Shown here piece after piece: positions 22,881 to 35,164 of a DNA stretch of 64,000 bases. Both the position numbers and the translations under genes were made by a program. The DNA is taken from NCBI RefSeq assembly GCF_009905375.1, contig NC_133655.1, forward strand, positions 163,745,627 to 163,809,626, in the 5' to 3' direction. Below the pieces are notes generated by a model, which worked only from the letters and a program-made list of their open reading frames with translations, did not search any database and was not told the origin of the DNA. This DNA is from Apium graveolens (taxonomy: Eukaryota > Streptophyta > Magnoliopsida > Apiales > Apiaceae). Numbering within the stretch: position 1 is the first letter of the stretch; every line of letters starts with the position of its first letter.

Positions 22881-24507
22881 TGTAACACCCCCAAATCAGG
22901 GGTCGGGGATCCGGGTTGTCACGAGTTCCATTTCCCATAATAACACACAATCTTAATAAACAATCAACTACTCTGTACTGTGACCCCACAATAAACACAC
23001 ACACCACAAGTTATAGTCTTAGAGATGAATATCCAAAAATAACACGAGTCATTTTATTCCACAATTATATGCCATTACACCTTAAAAGGGTTTCTAAATA
23101 AATTTACATTTCTTTGCCATTATTATAATTCATAAAGATACATAAGTCTGGTACATCAAAAGTTGAAAGCCTAGCCTATTGGTAGTTGCTACCTCAGCTA
23201 CAGCGACATCAATGCCTATAGGAAACTGCGGAATGTTTCCTATCCGCTCACGAATTGGGAGCTTGGTCCTGTTCATCTTTGCCATAGATGAAGCTACACG
23301 ACAAAACTTGTATAGAATCAATCTTTGAAATATCTTCAAAATGAAATGAAGTTATGAGATACTTCATTTGATGAAAACATCATTTTGAAAACTCGACCCT
23401 GCCAACACTCAACAATCGCCCAGCCATAGCCTTTCTATTGAAGTGCTCTGGATAGTGTTGCAGAAATATCCAATTGGATGATGAACTCATTACGGGAGTT
23501 TGCCGCGCCAGGAAGACCACTTACGATGATCAGTCGCAGTAGTGCAACCCCACCATTTTCTACATGTAGAGGAGAACAGTCGGATTTACTTATCAACCAA
23601 ACCCTGGACTCCTAAGGAATGGACCATCTTAGCGGAACTTCCGGGCCATTTGGGCCAATAAATAAGGCTGGGTCAGCGCCACTCGACCACTTACGCCACT
23701 CCTAGTTCAGATGAAATCCATGACTCTGAAACGTAAAGCTCGTCTCCCCTTTCCCCAAGTAGGAACTTGTTGATACGACTCCACCAAGAAGTCGCATCTA
23801 GTTGGAAAGAAAAACTCACCGATATTTCCCAGGCGATGCCTGTTAATGGATTAACTTATTCCAAGAATTTTACTTCCCGAGTGTTGGGTAAGTAATCAAA
23901 AACTCTTTTATCAAAATAGCAACCTTGTTGCGAATATAAGAATACATCACGGAGCCGGATCCCTCAGATTTTTGAGCGAGTATTTAAATCCCCTTCGAAA
24001 GGAAGATCTTAAATTTGAAAACGAGTTTTGGGATCCGCTCTAACTTTTAAAATCATTTTGAAGACTCGAAAACATTTTTAAGAATGTTTGGAGTAATACT
24101 GATTTAATAAAATAAATCAGTCCCGATATATTAGAAAATATCTGAATATTATTATTTAAATAATATTCCCACAAGGATAATCCTTATAAAAATAATTGAA
24201 GTAGAAGTTTTAAAACTTATACTTGAAATGAATAATAAATAACCAAAGATATACTTATACGAAAGTACGATCTTTATTTGAATAATCGAAAATAAGTTTG
24301 ATTATCGAAACATTATTCTTTAATAAAATAAAGAATATTATTTAATAAAAGAAGCGGAGTCATAAGTCCTCGAATGAATATTCAAAATAATATTCATTTA
24401 ATAAAATAAGCGGAGTCATAAGTCCTCGAATGAATATTCAAAATAATATTCATTCAATAAAATAAAGTTATCGAATAAACCTTATTCGATTAATAGTTTT
24501 GAAAACT

Positions 24508-24541
<34 letters not shown>

Positions 24542-26590
24542 TATACTCGGGAACATCGACTCCCGGTTTAGAAAATGTTCACCTTTAAGTCCCCTATACT
24601 AAGGGTATACGCAACTACTGCTTATCTCTAGAATAGGTATTATGCAACTTATAAGCATTTGAATCAACAATTAAATATCAAGATTACGAAACAGACATGC
24701 ATATATACCATATCGGCATGCTCCAATATATCGCAAAATTTGCTAATAACAATCATGCACTTATCACAAGATAATGCATATACATATATTTACATCACAA
24801 CAACAGTATAACGGGTAGAAAACTTGCCTGAGTGCTCCGGGGTAGACTTAAGCTTAGAGTGGGTCCGGTAACCTATGAACAATAACATAAGCCGGAATTA
24901 AACCACGGTCGCTTAAGAAACTAGACTTTAACCAATTAAACCCTAACGTTTGCTTATGGTCATTTCCACGCTTAACAAATCACATAAGTCGTTCGAGGAC
25001 CCTCGGCTCCACCATTTTTAATAAATTAACCGTTATGAATTTTAAGGCGAAGCTTTCGCAAATACCCTACCAACGGCCTAGTCCACTTTACATAATTGTT
25101 TCATACTCCAATTAGTCATTTAAGGGCCTTAACCAAAGTTTCAAAGTAAGGCGAGGGGTAATGGTTCGTTCACGAAACACCGTTACTTAAAACGGTCGTT
25201 TCTCCTAAACCGTACATCGGATTCAAGCGAACCACATATCAAAACGAAGCTCGTAACATGAACTATCTAAACATGGCAAATGTTAGAATCTTTCAGTGAG
25301 TTCACAGGTCTTAAATTTAAGAATAGAACAGTTAAGGAAAATCGGGCATTATGACGTTTATGTTTACGCGATTTCCAATTTAATTAACACTCTAAATTAT
25401 CATCAATTCACTCACAACCACCAATACAACAATATTCAACCATCATACTACAAACTCAGTCCCCAAATCCAAGTTTTACTAATTTATCCAACCAATCAAA
25501 CACCCAATATTCAAAACCAATACAAATCCACCAAAACTACTTATAATCAAAGATCAAGCCTTAATACTAACAATGCTTCAATAAAACTTAATAAAATTAT
25601 AAAATCAAAGCTAGGGTTTGAAGTTGATACCTTTCTTGGTAGGTGTTAAGTTGCTAGGAAGCCTTAGGGAGCCTTAATCTAACCTCCTACATGCTTGATC
25701 TTTCCAAAGAAATCAAGAACACAAAGTTATGTTTTGAAGTTTCTAAAAGTCAGATTGAAAGAACTGTCAAAACGAGGGTCTAACCATGCTTATTTGGACG
25801 ATACCTGTAAACAAGAGTTGTAGGACATCTCAATACCTTTCCAAAGAGCTATAGAACATACTATTTGAGTGAGTATTGAAGGAGATATGGTAGTTTGAAG
25901 TTGCTGCTCTGGTTTTGGCCGAGAGCTTTTGTTCTTGGAAAGCAAAAGTCAACTTCTAATTTGTGTTTTGTGTTTTTGATTTGTTTTGCTTGGTTGTTTC
26001 CTTTTGTTTTGCTTAATTACCTTTTAACCATGGTAAAATTTGTGTGGCTTGTAATCAACCAAAAATCCCTCCATTTGTCATGCTTATGTCACCATGTCTA
26101 TGTCATCCATTTGCCACATGTCTCTTCCTTGTGGTTTGATGATGTCACAATCCTTGGCTTCTTGTACAAGCTTGTCTCTTGGTCGCTTATTTGTTTTACA
26201 GTTCGCTTAACTTTCGTTCTCGTTTATCGTTTGAGAGATCATACACGGGATCTTATTACTTGGGTTCCCCTAAACCCTTCTTAATAATTTATATTTCTTT
26301 TATGATCCTCTCTTATAATCCTTGAATTTAAATCCTTTTAATCATGTTACCTTATACCCGATTCTTTCGGTATCTGGTGGATTTTTGGGAAAAATCAAAG
26401 TGTTCGAATTTGGATTCTGACGATCTTTACATACACTTATTTACTTTATGGAGTACTAATACGATCTTAGAATTTCCATAACAGTACTCCTATATAGCGT
26501 GTTCTGATAATTTTCCTTAATCAGCATCATCAACAAAAGTTACTATTCATCCGTGTTCAAATTTTTTTTCCAAAAATTGGGGTTATTACA
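22881..26590 (-). mobile_element. Solo LTR inserted in copia A, perfect TSD
   Basis: In minus orientation it runs TGTAATAACCCC to GGGGGTGTTACA (3710 bp). It is flanked by TGTGA at 22876-22880 and again at 26591-26595, a perfect 5-bp target duplication. It is the same family as 7440-11026 in reverse orientation. No internal domain remains, so it is a solo LTR. It sits between pol and the extra ORF of copia A and therefore inserted after that element. The perfect duplication suggests it is younger than the other solo LTR. Internally it has the duplicated ~61-bp unit, a TA run and the small basic exon. Confidence 0.93.
23193..23276 (-). CDS. Small basic LTR exon (28 codons, phase 0)
   Basis: Minus strand. 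The ATG at 23276 (an upstream in-frame ATG at 23285 would add three codons) opens 28 codons ending at GAG/GTAGCA. It starts M-NRTKLPIRERIG and ends VAVAE. It aligns without gaps after the start to MTRLKQTQRKRVG of the other solo LTR (10632-10718), and ends at the same donor in the same phase. The R-T-K following Met matches histone H3 R2-T3-K4; the later K9 region is lost. A relic, as the solo LTR has no downstream exon. Confidence 0.42.
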
Positions 26591-26823
26591 TGTGATTTTA
26601 CTGAAGGGTAAGTAGTCATTTAAATAAACAAGAGAATATCAAGAGACTAAGAGACTGAAGAGTTAATTTAATGAATTAACCAAAAAAATTCTTTTTAAGG
26701 CGCGTCTCCCTAGGCTGATGTGTAATGATGATAGTGATATATTTATTCGGATATGCACAATTAGCAAATAAATTCACTGAATTTATCATGCATATAAAAT
26801 AGAATACATCAAATATTTCTGAC

Positions 26824-28995
26824 TTAATATCTAAAAACACAGCATTTAGGACATATCAGGATTTGATCAATATACATCAGGATTTGACCAAATATAAATT
26901 GAAATAAAAATTTACTTGTCCCAATAACCATACCAAGTTCATTCACAAGCTTTGTAAATGTTGCTTCAGGTAATGGCTTTATGAAGATATTAACCAGCTG
27001 CTGATCAGTAGGAATAAAATGAAGCTCTATGGTTCCTTCCTTGACATGCTCTCTTATGAAGTGATATCTGATACTGATGTACTTTGTAACAGAGTGTTGC
27101 ACCGGATTTCCTGTCATAGCAATAGCACTTTGATTATCACAATAAATAGGAATTTTTGAGAATGATAATCCATAGGCCATGAGCTGATTTCTCATCCATA
27201 AGAACTGGGCACATCAACTCCCAGCTGCAATATATTCAGCCTCAGCAGTTGAAGTAGAAATAGATTTCTGCTTCTTGCTGAAGCATGAGACTAATCTGCC
27301 TCCTAAGAACTGACAGCTTCCTGATGTACTTTTCCTATCTATTTTGCATCTAGCAAAATCAGCATCTGAATAACCACATAATGCAAAATCAGCTTCTCTT
27401 GCATACCAAAGTGCAAGAGAAACTGTAACCTTGAGGTATATGAAAATTCTCTTTACTGCAATAAGATGTGGCTCCCTTGGATTTTCCTGAAATCTTGTAC
27501 ACAAATAAGTGGCAAATATAATGTCTGGCCTGCTAGTAGTTAGATATAACAGAGATCCAATCATACCTCTGTAGGTTATCACATCAACTGCTGTACCTTC
27601 ATTTGGATCAAGTTTTATAGCAGTTGCCATAAGAGTACTTGCAGTTGCACTTTTTTGCATATTAAATCTCTTCAGTAGATTTCTTGTGTACTTGGACTGA
27701 TTGATATAGATGCCAGTATCAGTCTGCTTAATCTGCAAGCCTATGAAGTAGCTCATTTCTCGCATCATACTCATTTGATATCTTGATTGCATCAACTTTG
27801 AAAACTTATCACACAGTGTTTGATTAGTTGATCCAAAAATGATATCATCAACATAAATTTGAACTAAAAGCAAATCTTTACCTTTATTCAGATAAAACAG
27901 GATTTTATCTATTGTACCTCTTTTGAATCCACTTTCAAGTAGAAACTAAGCAAGAGTTTCATACCATGCTCTAGGTCCATAGAGTGCTTTATCAAGTCTG
28001 TAAACATAATCAGGATGTTTATCATCCACAAATCCCGGTGGTTGTTCAACATAGACTTCTTCTTCAAGTTCTCCATTGAGAAATGCACTCTTGACATCCA
28101 TCTGAAAGACTTTGAACTTCTTGTGAGCAGCATATGCCAAGAAGATTTCGATTGCTTCCAACCTAGCAACAGGAGCAAATGTCTCATCATAGTCAATACC
28201 TTCCTGTTGGGAATATCCTTTTACCACCAATCTTGCCTTGTTTCTGATGATTGTTCCATCAGAATCAGTCTTATTTTTAAAGACCCACTTTGTGCCCACA
28301 ATTGACCTGTTCTTAGGTCTAGGCACCAGCTTCCACACTTCATTTCTTTCAAACTCATTCAATTCTTCTTGCATAGACATGACCCAATCTGCATCCTTGA
28401 GTGCATCTTCTACTTTCTTTGGCTCTTCTTTTGAAAGTAGATTATGATATAAACATTCATTCTGAGTTGTACTTCTTGTTTTTACACCATCATCAGGATT
28501 TCCAATGATCTGATCAGGAGTATGATCCTTAGTCCATTTTCTGGCACTGGGAAGTGTCCTTCTAGAACTTGATGCTCCCCTTGAATTATATGCCTCTTCA
28601 AATGCATTTGAGGCTCCCCCTGAATCTGTTGGGTCATTTTTTGATGAATTATTGGGACTTGACTCATGTTCTTCTGATGTTGAATCAACATTGGATTGAG
28701 AAGAACTTTGAGATGATTCTTCAGTGTTAGCATCATCAGCTGACCTTTGCTGTTGCTCCCCCTCAACTTGTGCAGGCTCATTAGCACAATGATTATCTTC
28801 AGAATCTGAAGGATTGTCAGGATTTGGATCATCAGGATTTGACAGTTCATTAGAGTTTGATCTGGATTCCAAAAATGCCTTTTCATTTACAAAGATTAAA
28901 CTTTCATGAGTGTCTTCTTCAAAACCAGGAATCTTCTTATCATCACAAGATACATTGATGGAGACTACAACAGTGTGTGTTCTTAGATTGAACAC
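26824..28995 (-). pseudogene. Copia A reverse transcriptase and RNase H
   Basis: Ty1/copia order is read on the minus strand: acidic Ser/Asn/Asp-rich linker (28995 to about 28560), then RT with [64 protein letters not shown] and the catalytic VQIYVDDIIFGS (intact Asp pair), then ISYFIGLQ-type palm, GMIGSLLYLTTSRPD, and RNase H (YSDADFA, STAEAEYIAA, CDNQSAI). A deletion removes about four codons after ALYG, and stops or frame changes occur near 27946 and 27214. The C-terminus reads KPLPEATFTKLVNELGM. The element replicates through its RNA in cytoplasmic particles; this copy cannot. Confidence 0.9.
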
Positions 28996-30003
28996 TCTGT
29001 AAGCTTTTGATGGTGAGTATCCAACAAAGATTCCTTCATCAGCCTTTGATTCGAACTTTCCAAGGTGATCAGTATGAGTTCTTAAAACAAAGCACTTACA
29101 TCCAAATACATGAAGATGTTTGAGACTGGGCTTCTTTTATTTTAGCATTTGATAAGGAGTAACACCATGTCTATTTATCAGAGTGACATTCTGAGTATAA
29201 TATGTTGTGTTTACTGCTTCAGCCCAGAAGTAAGTGGGTAGTTTTGCTTCTTCTAGCAGAGTTCTGCCAGCTTCAATTAAGGTTCTGTTCTTCCTCTCAA
29301 CAACACCATTTTGCTGAGGTGTACAAGAAGCTGAGAATTGTTGTTCTATGCCTTTGTACTTGCAGAATTCCTCCATTTTTGAGTTCTTGAATTTAGTGCC
29401 ATTATCACTCCTTAGAATTTTCACTTTATGATTGGATCCATTTTCAATTTGCCTTATTTGATTCAGAAGAATTTCTGGAGTTTCATCCTTCCTGTGTAGA
29501 AAATAAACCCATGTATATCTAGTGAAATCATCAACAATTACAAGTGTGTACCTTTTCTTGTTGATGGACATTATGTTCACTGGTCCAAAAAGGTCCAAGT
29601 GCAGCATGTGATATGGCTCAGAGATGGAGAATTCTGTTTTGCTTTTGAAAGACACTCTTCTTTGTTTAGACTTTTGGCAAGCATCATAAAGACTATCACT
29701 TGAGTATAGCATGTTTGGTAATCCTCTTACAAGCTCCTTCTTGGCAAGTTCATTGATTGAGTTGAAGTTGAGATGTGAGAGCTTCTTATACCAGTTCCAT
29801 CTCTCATCTACTGATGCCTTAGAGATAAGGCAAGTAACTTCATTTATAAGACTTTCATATAGACTTGCTTCATAAATGTTACCATGTCTGTATCCTATCA
29901 AGACCATTTTCTTTGACTTGTCATGAACAACTTCACAGTGTGAATCATAGAATATAACATGATAACCGCTGTCAGTGATTTGACTGATGCTCAGAAGATT
30001 ATG
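28996..30003 (-). pseudogene. Copia A integrase, truncated upstream
   Basis: Minus strand. The region starts at LLSISQITDSGYHVIF, the segment before the integrase zinc module (LSHLNF...C). The catalytic core has HLDLFGP with Asp, KILRSDNGTKF with Asp, and TPQQNGVVERKNRTL with Glu, so all three DDE residues are present. A nonsense codon near 29137-29139 separates it from the [20 protein letters not shown] linker. Everything upstream (protease, gag, 5' LTR) is gone: at 30004 the sequence switches to a gypsy LTR start on the opposite strand. Confidence 0.9.
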
Positions 30004-30180
30004 TGTAATATCCCGTATATCGCGTGTAATTATTTTATCTATAAATGATTTTTTTGTGTAATTATTATGTGAATTTTGGAGAATTATTTGCTGATTGATA
30101 ATAATATTTAGATGTATATATGTGATAAAATGTGAGTGTGTTAATTTTATTATGTCCAGATTAAAATATAGATAATTAAT
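30004..30180 (+). repeat. LTR start fragment of a gypsy element
   Basis: TGTAATATCCCGTATATCGC interrupts copia A codons and looks like the first 175 bp or so of a chromovirus LTR (compare TGTAACGACCG... at 2075 and TGTTACGACCGG at 40376). It then jumps straight to RT coding sequence, so the rest of the LTR and gag are deleted. Confidence 0.6.
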
Positions 30181-31259
30181 GAATGGCGCCAGTTGAAATG
30201 AAGGAGCTAGCAAAGCAATTGCAAGAATTATTAGAAAAAGGAGTGATTCGACTCAGCGTATCCCCATGGGGTGCACCGATATTATTTGTTAAGAAGAAAG
30301 ACGGAAGCATGAGGTTGTGCATCGACTATCAAGAACTTAATAAGCTTACGATCAATAACAAGTATCCATTTCCTCGAATCGACGATTTGTTTGACCAGCT
30401 GCAAGGAGTCAAGTATTTTTCTAAGATTGATTTGAGATCCGGATATCACCAACTGAAGATTAAGCCGGAAGATATACCAAAGACAGCTTTTAGAACAAGA
30501 TATGGTCGTTATGAATTCTTAATGATGTCTTTTGGATTGACCAATGCCCCAACAATATTTATGGACTTGATGAACCGAATTTTCAAGGAATATTAGGACA
30601 AGTTTGTAATTCTGTTTATCGATGATATTTTGATCTACTCCAAGTCAACGAAAGATCATGCGGAACATCTAAGGCAACTTTGGAGATTTTGAGGAAGAAG
30701 AAGTTGTATGCAAAGTTTTCAAAGTGTGAATTCTGGTTACAAGAAGTTCAATTCTTAGGACACGTAGTGAGTTATGAAGGAATCAAACTAGACCCAGCGA
30801 AGATTGAAGCTATTAGGAAGTGGGAAAGGCCTAAAACACCAACGAAAGTGAGAAGTTTCTTGGATTTAGCAGGATATTATCGACGATTTGTTCAAGATTT
30901 CTCGAAGATTGCGATGCCTTTGACAAAGCTTACCAGGAAAAGTGAGAAGTTTATATGGAACGAGAAATGCGAAGAAAGTTTTCAAGAATTAAAGAAGAGA
31001 TTGATCATGACACCTGTTTTGTCACTTCCAGATGATCAAGGGAATTTTGTTATCTATAGTGATGCTTCTCATAAGGGATTAGGTTGTGTTTTGATGCAGC
31101 ATGATAAAGTTATTGCATATGCCTCAAGACAACTAAAACCTCATGAGCAGAAGTATCCTACTTATGACTTGGAACTAGCGGCAATAATATTCGCCTTGAA
31201 GATTTGGAGACATTACCTATATGGAGAAAAATGTGAGATCTATACGGATCACAAAAGTA
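30181..31259 (+). pseudogene. Gypsy RT-RNase H fragment
   Basis: The fragment begins at [22 protein letters not shown] and contains RT motifs [47 protein letters not shown] and FIDDILIYS with both catalytic Asp. RNase H follows with FVIYSDAS and IYTDHKS. Lesions: TAG at 30594-30596 and a frameshift near 30670. It breaks off abruptly at 31259 in mid RNase H (after DHKS), where LTR sequence of chromovirus 2 begins. Unlike chromovirus 2, it keeps the 36-residue [11 protein letters not shown]...[10 protein letters not shown] segment. Confidence 0.88.
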
Positions 31260-31352
31260 CAGTTTTGTTACAACTTAGAAATGGGAAGTTTTGACCATGT
31301 CAGAGGTAGGCCCTCATTAGGCCCTGTTGGGCCTTAGTTAGAGGGAGTGTCA

Positions 31353-32909
31353 TAGAGGGCTATCTACTACAATGGGACATTGCTTCTCTTATCTCCTTGA
31401 AACCGCAGGAACAAAAAATAGCTCCTTAACTTCTTAGCTACAAGAAACTACAACAGCTACAAACAACAGGTTACGAGGTAACTTGAGCTTCTTAGCTCCT
31501 TAACTATAATAGCAAGTAATCTTCCTCCTCTGTTTAGAAAGCCCACAGGGTCTTTAGCTCCTTAACTTCAAGAGCTCCGAGCTGCAATAGCGACTTTCGA
31601 GATCTCGGTTCAGATCTGTTTGAAAAGTAGCAAGATGAAAACTGCTACCTTTTCCTCTCTGTTCAGGAAGGGATTCACTAGTAACCGAGAAAATACAAGA
31701 TCTTTTAAACACGGGGACATAAGATTGATATTTCCATATCTCTTTTCAGACATATCAACGAGAGAAAGCACTAGTGGAAATGGCATCTTCCTTGCTAAGG
31801 AGGTTGGATTCAACTTTATGTAATGTACGCGATTGTCATCGCCCAAAGAAGTCAATAACAAGCCATTGTTTGACCAATCGCGTATTCTCAACCAAGAAGA
31901 ATAAGACAGGAATATGCTGTAGAACGGGTTCTCTCTCTAAACTCCTTTCCACAATAGTAGCTGAAAACGAGGTCTACTCTGTTAAGGAGGCTACTTGAGC
32001 AACTTTAGCTACAGGACTACACAAGCTACAAGCTCATTAGCTCCCTTGACTACATTTGCTATTTTCGCTTCTTATTTACCAGGAAGGCCATAAACTACAA
32101 TCGGCAAGGATGAGCTTTCTCTTCCTGTCTTGTCCGTAAAGCTTGTTACTAAAATGGGATGCCGTTACCTTTTTCCGGCTGCAGGAACACCAACACATTA
32201 GCTACAAATAGGAACAACTATAGATGAATGCCCAGAATCTGCCGCTTGAGAACCGAAAGTGACATAAAAGAAGAGTCTCAGTTTGTGGGAAAGAGCTGGT
32301 GCCTTTAATATGCCTTGCTAGGTACTATCCTTAAAGTAAAGGAGGAACCGTCCAAAGAGGGTCATGCCATCACATCTCGTGACAGGATCTTTTTTCTTTC
32401 CTCTTTCGGATAGGTCTAAGGGGGGAGGAAAGGACAATTGCTATTTCATTTGGTGCTTTCTTTATCTTTGCAAGAAGGTTTGATGGAGGAATGCCGGGAA
32501 TGAGAGATGGGGTACTGGGACTGGAGCTAGTGGTTAACTATTCATATTCATCTTCCTCTCCCTTGACGGGAGTGAGTGCAAAAAGAAGGAGGCGGAGTAG
32601 GAATAGGAATTCGGAATATACTTTTTGAAAGAATGACGTAACCGACAGCTATTGAATAAGCCTTCCCTTCTTCCTTGACTGGTGATGTGGAATAACCGGT
32701 GTGCAGATGAATTAATTATCGAAAAACTTTCAATCTCATAAGAGAATAAAGAAAGTAGCCTAGCAGCCCCGATACGCCGAAACCTCTTATTCCGGCTAAC
32801 TTACTGCCGGAGTCATAAATTGCATAAGAGAAGAGACGCCGTATTTTTTATTAAAAAAGAGCTCTTCCGAATGATAAAGAAAAAGGGTGCTTAGGTTCGT
32901 TGGAATAGG
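31353..32909. other. Foreign insert in the LTR, probably mitochondrial-type DNA
   Basis: About 1.55 kb is absent from the matching 3' LTR. It is visibly richer in G+C than its surroundings and lacks the long A/T runs. Its texture (short AG/CT-rich words, e.g. GCCGAAACCTCTTATTCCGG, GATAGGTCTAAGGGGGGAGG, GAATGCCGGGAATGAGAG) looks like plant mitochondrial intergenic DNA. No mitochondrial gene was recognised, and the open frames within are short. A nuclear insert of mitochondrial DNA is the best guess, but an unrelated repeat cannot be ruled out. Confidence 0.45.
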
Positions 32910-33013
32910 ATTTGAGTTAGAATCATGTGTCATAGGTTAGTTCACATCAGGTTCGTTGGAATAGGATTTGAGTTAGAAAAAGGGTGCTTAGGTTCGTTGG
33001 AATAGGATTTGAG
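32894..33013 (+). repeat. Three copies of a 23-bp word at the insert junction
   Basis: GGTTCGTTGGAATAGGATTT plus GAG occurs at 32894, 32950 and 32991. Two of the three are preceded by AAAAAGGGTGCTTA. The 3' LTR has none of them, so they arose at or after the insertion event. Confidence 0.85.
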
Positions 33014-34764
33014 GCCCAAGCTATGCCCTTGAGCCACATCAGGTTTGGGAGTTGGCTTATGATCAGGAGAGTCTAGTGTAAAAGTTTTGGAGGTAAATTT
33101 GAACTGTAAGAGTGTTAAATGCACCCAAGAAACCTTAGATATCATTCTGAAATTTACCATAATGAGCACATTTACTTACCACATAGTTTTAGAGCACTTA
33201 GGAGTGAATTTTTGTTTGACCACTTAGTTGCAAGATAGTATAAAGTCAGTAGAGTGAAAGGCCCAAGTTAGGGTCAATATGAATTGGATGGTTTAGTAAA
33301 GGCACATCGAATTAGGAGGCCAAAATTTGGAGATTTTGTCTAGTTTAGCGACAAAGTGACTTAAGTAAGTGGAGCGAGATCATCCAATCCTAGTGTTGCA
33401 ATATGGCGTGTGTGATATTATTTGGTACTTAAATATGGTATGTGAGCATATGTGGCTATGTGTACTATTATGATTATAAGGTGATTGTAAATTGTGTGTA
33501 TATAGGCCTAAGTGCCATTGTGTTTAAATTTTGGTTTACAAATAGGTTGAGTTGGTAAGAATATATTATAATAAGGTTATTATTATTATTTGTGTAGGAT
33601 CTGGAGACGAGGCTAAACTTGCCATTAAGGTCGAGTAAAGCTTCCAGTTGCTCCTACCTGCCAGTCAAGTCCAGCCTTCTCAAGGAAAGTGATTCAACCT
33701 GCCTTTTTCATTTACACTGCAAGTCTGTGATAACTAGTTCATATATATGATGCGAGTATTTTAATTCACCTTGATATACATGAACCAAGTGGTTTCGAAT
33801 CTATATCTGTATTTATTTCAAGTAGTTTAACTCTACTTGAAGATTGTTATGCAAGTAAATCAAAATTCGTATCATGCTAGTATACCCAAGTAATTGTGAT
33901 CTTGAACCATGCACAAGTTATACTCAGTAACCTTATCTTAATACCTAAAAGTCAGTCATTCCTTAACGATTATCCATGATTGTTTGATAACCCTATCTTT
34001 ACCCTAAAGCATGACACTCTGTTATACCTTGAGTTAATGCTCACATTCTCTATATTTTAATACCTATACCTCATTTGGAACCTTTAATGCTTAATTTCTC
34101 TATATTTTTAAATACCTATGTCTTACCTAAAAACATTACCTAGAACCTCGTTTGACCTTGTTCCTTCATACTATCTGATAACCTTGCTAAATCTCACTGT
34201 CAAAATCCTTGTATATAGAAACCTTGTAATTCCCTTGATGAAGTATAGTCTAGTTGATCATGGCCTTAAAATTTAGTGGACCTTTTTCCTGTGCTTCAAA
34301 GTTGATCTAGAACCCTTGATAAAGATACTCACTATTTAAGAAATTAACCGTCACCTGGCATCAGTTTTTAATAAAATAAAAAGTTAAAATTTGGATTTCC
34401 AGTCCCTTTAAATAGTGGATCTGGACTGAGACGCAAGTCCTTTATGCTCTTAATTTGTAGGCTTAAAAGTTGCCTAGGGATCCCATTAATGTTCTATAAC
34501 CCAGCGAGGTTCGGGATTACTTCGCGGCTGATCACCGGCTGTAATCCATAGCGTCATAAAATGGTTTTTGATAAAGAAATGGTTTGAATGGTTTTGTTAT
34601 AAATAAAAGATGCCATCACTCAAAAGTTTATCTCTTGCTATTATTAGCTCTACCTTCACATTATTATTCTTATATCTCGATTTATGTTTTGTATTGTATT
34701 GTATAGCACTTGTTGAGCATTTGACTCACTACTTGCTTTCACCCTGATATTTGAGCTAGCAGAT

Positions 34765-34827
34765 ATGGTTAGATACAAGCAGAAAGCGCGTAAGACTTGT
34801 GATGCCGATGCATATGTTCGAGCTCAG
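34765..34827 (+). CDS. Exon 2 of putative spliced LTR gene: H3-tail-like N-terminus
   Basis: An ATG near the 3' end of the 5' LTR opens 21 codons starting M-VRYKQKARKT and ending at a CAG/GTAGAT donor (34828). Residues 2-11 match the histone H3 tail ARTKQTARKS at R2, K4, Q5, A7, R8 and K9; the 3' LTR copy (44157-44219) adds T6. The initiator Met precedes Val, so Met would be expected to be removed, leaving a free H3-like end. Joining to the acceptor at 35164 gives an uninterrupted frame with 35165-35455. The exon could be fortuitous, but the same position and phase recur in other LTR families here. Confidence 0.55.
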
Positions 34828-35008
34828 GTAGATTAGTGATCGTTTTGTGTGAGGACTCGATATTAGAAATCAGGTTGAAATAGTTAATAGTGTTGGGCTG
34901 TTCCAAACCCTAAACTGTAAGATCTTGGATTCAGTTGTATTTACATTCTTTTGTTATCTGTTGTAATAATTTGTATAATATATTGTTAAGCCAGGGTGTG
35001 ACAGGTTT

Positions 35009-35020
35009 TGGTATCAGAGC
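35009..35020 (+). other. Primer binding site, tRNA-iMet, chromovirus 2
   Basis: TGGTATCAGAGC lies five bases after the LTR end, the standard complement of plant initiator-Met tRNA 3' end used by many plant LTR retrotransposons. Confidence 0.95.
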
Positions 35021-35164
35021 TACTGTTTAGAGTCCCTGGACAACCTAGATAGGTTATAGGATATATGTATAAGTTAAAGGATATTATGCGAGAGAGTAGG
35101 TTAAGCGAATCTATCATTAATACTCCTCTTATATATATATATATATCTATGTATTGTTTGTCAG

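Larger units (their letters stand above)
31260..35003 (+). repeat. 5' LTR of chromovirus 2, 5'-truncated and invaded
   Basis: From 31260 the sequence matches the 3' LTR from about 42134 (CAGTTTTGTT(A/G)CAACTTA...). It loses the match at about 31353, regains it at about 32910, and follows the 3' LTR to TGTGACA at 35003. The LTR promoter and leader part (the first ~1.75 kb) is missing. The block 31353-32909 is foreign. Differences from the 3' LTR are scattered substitutions and small indels. The acceptor before the small ATG exon reads TTTGAG here instead of TTTCAG. Confidence 0.88.

Noticed and set aside
30004..30213. The copia A reading frame extending to 30213 as a longer protein
   Set aside because: The codons beyond 30003 come from the antisense of a gypsy LTR start; read-through is accidental.
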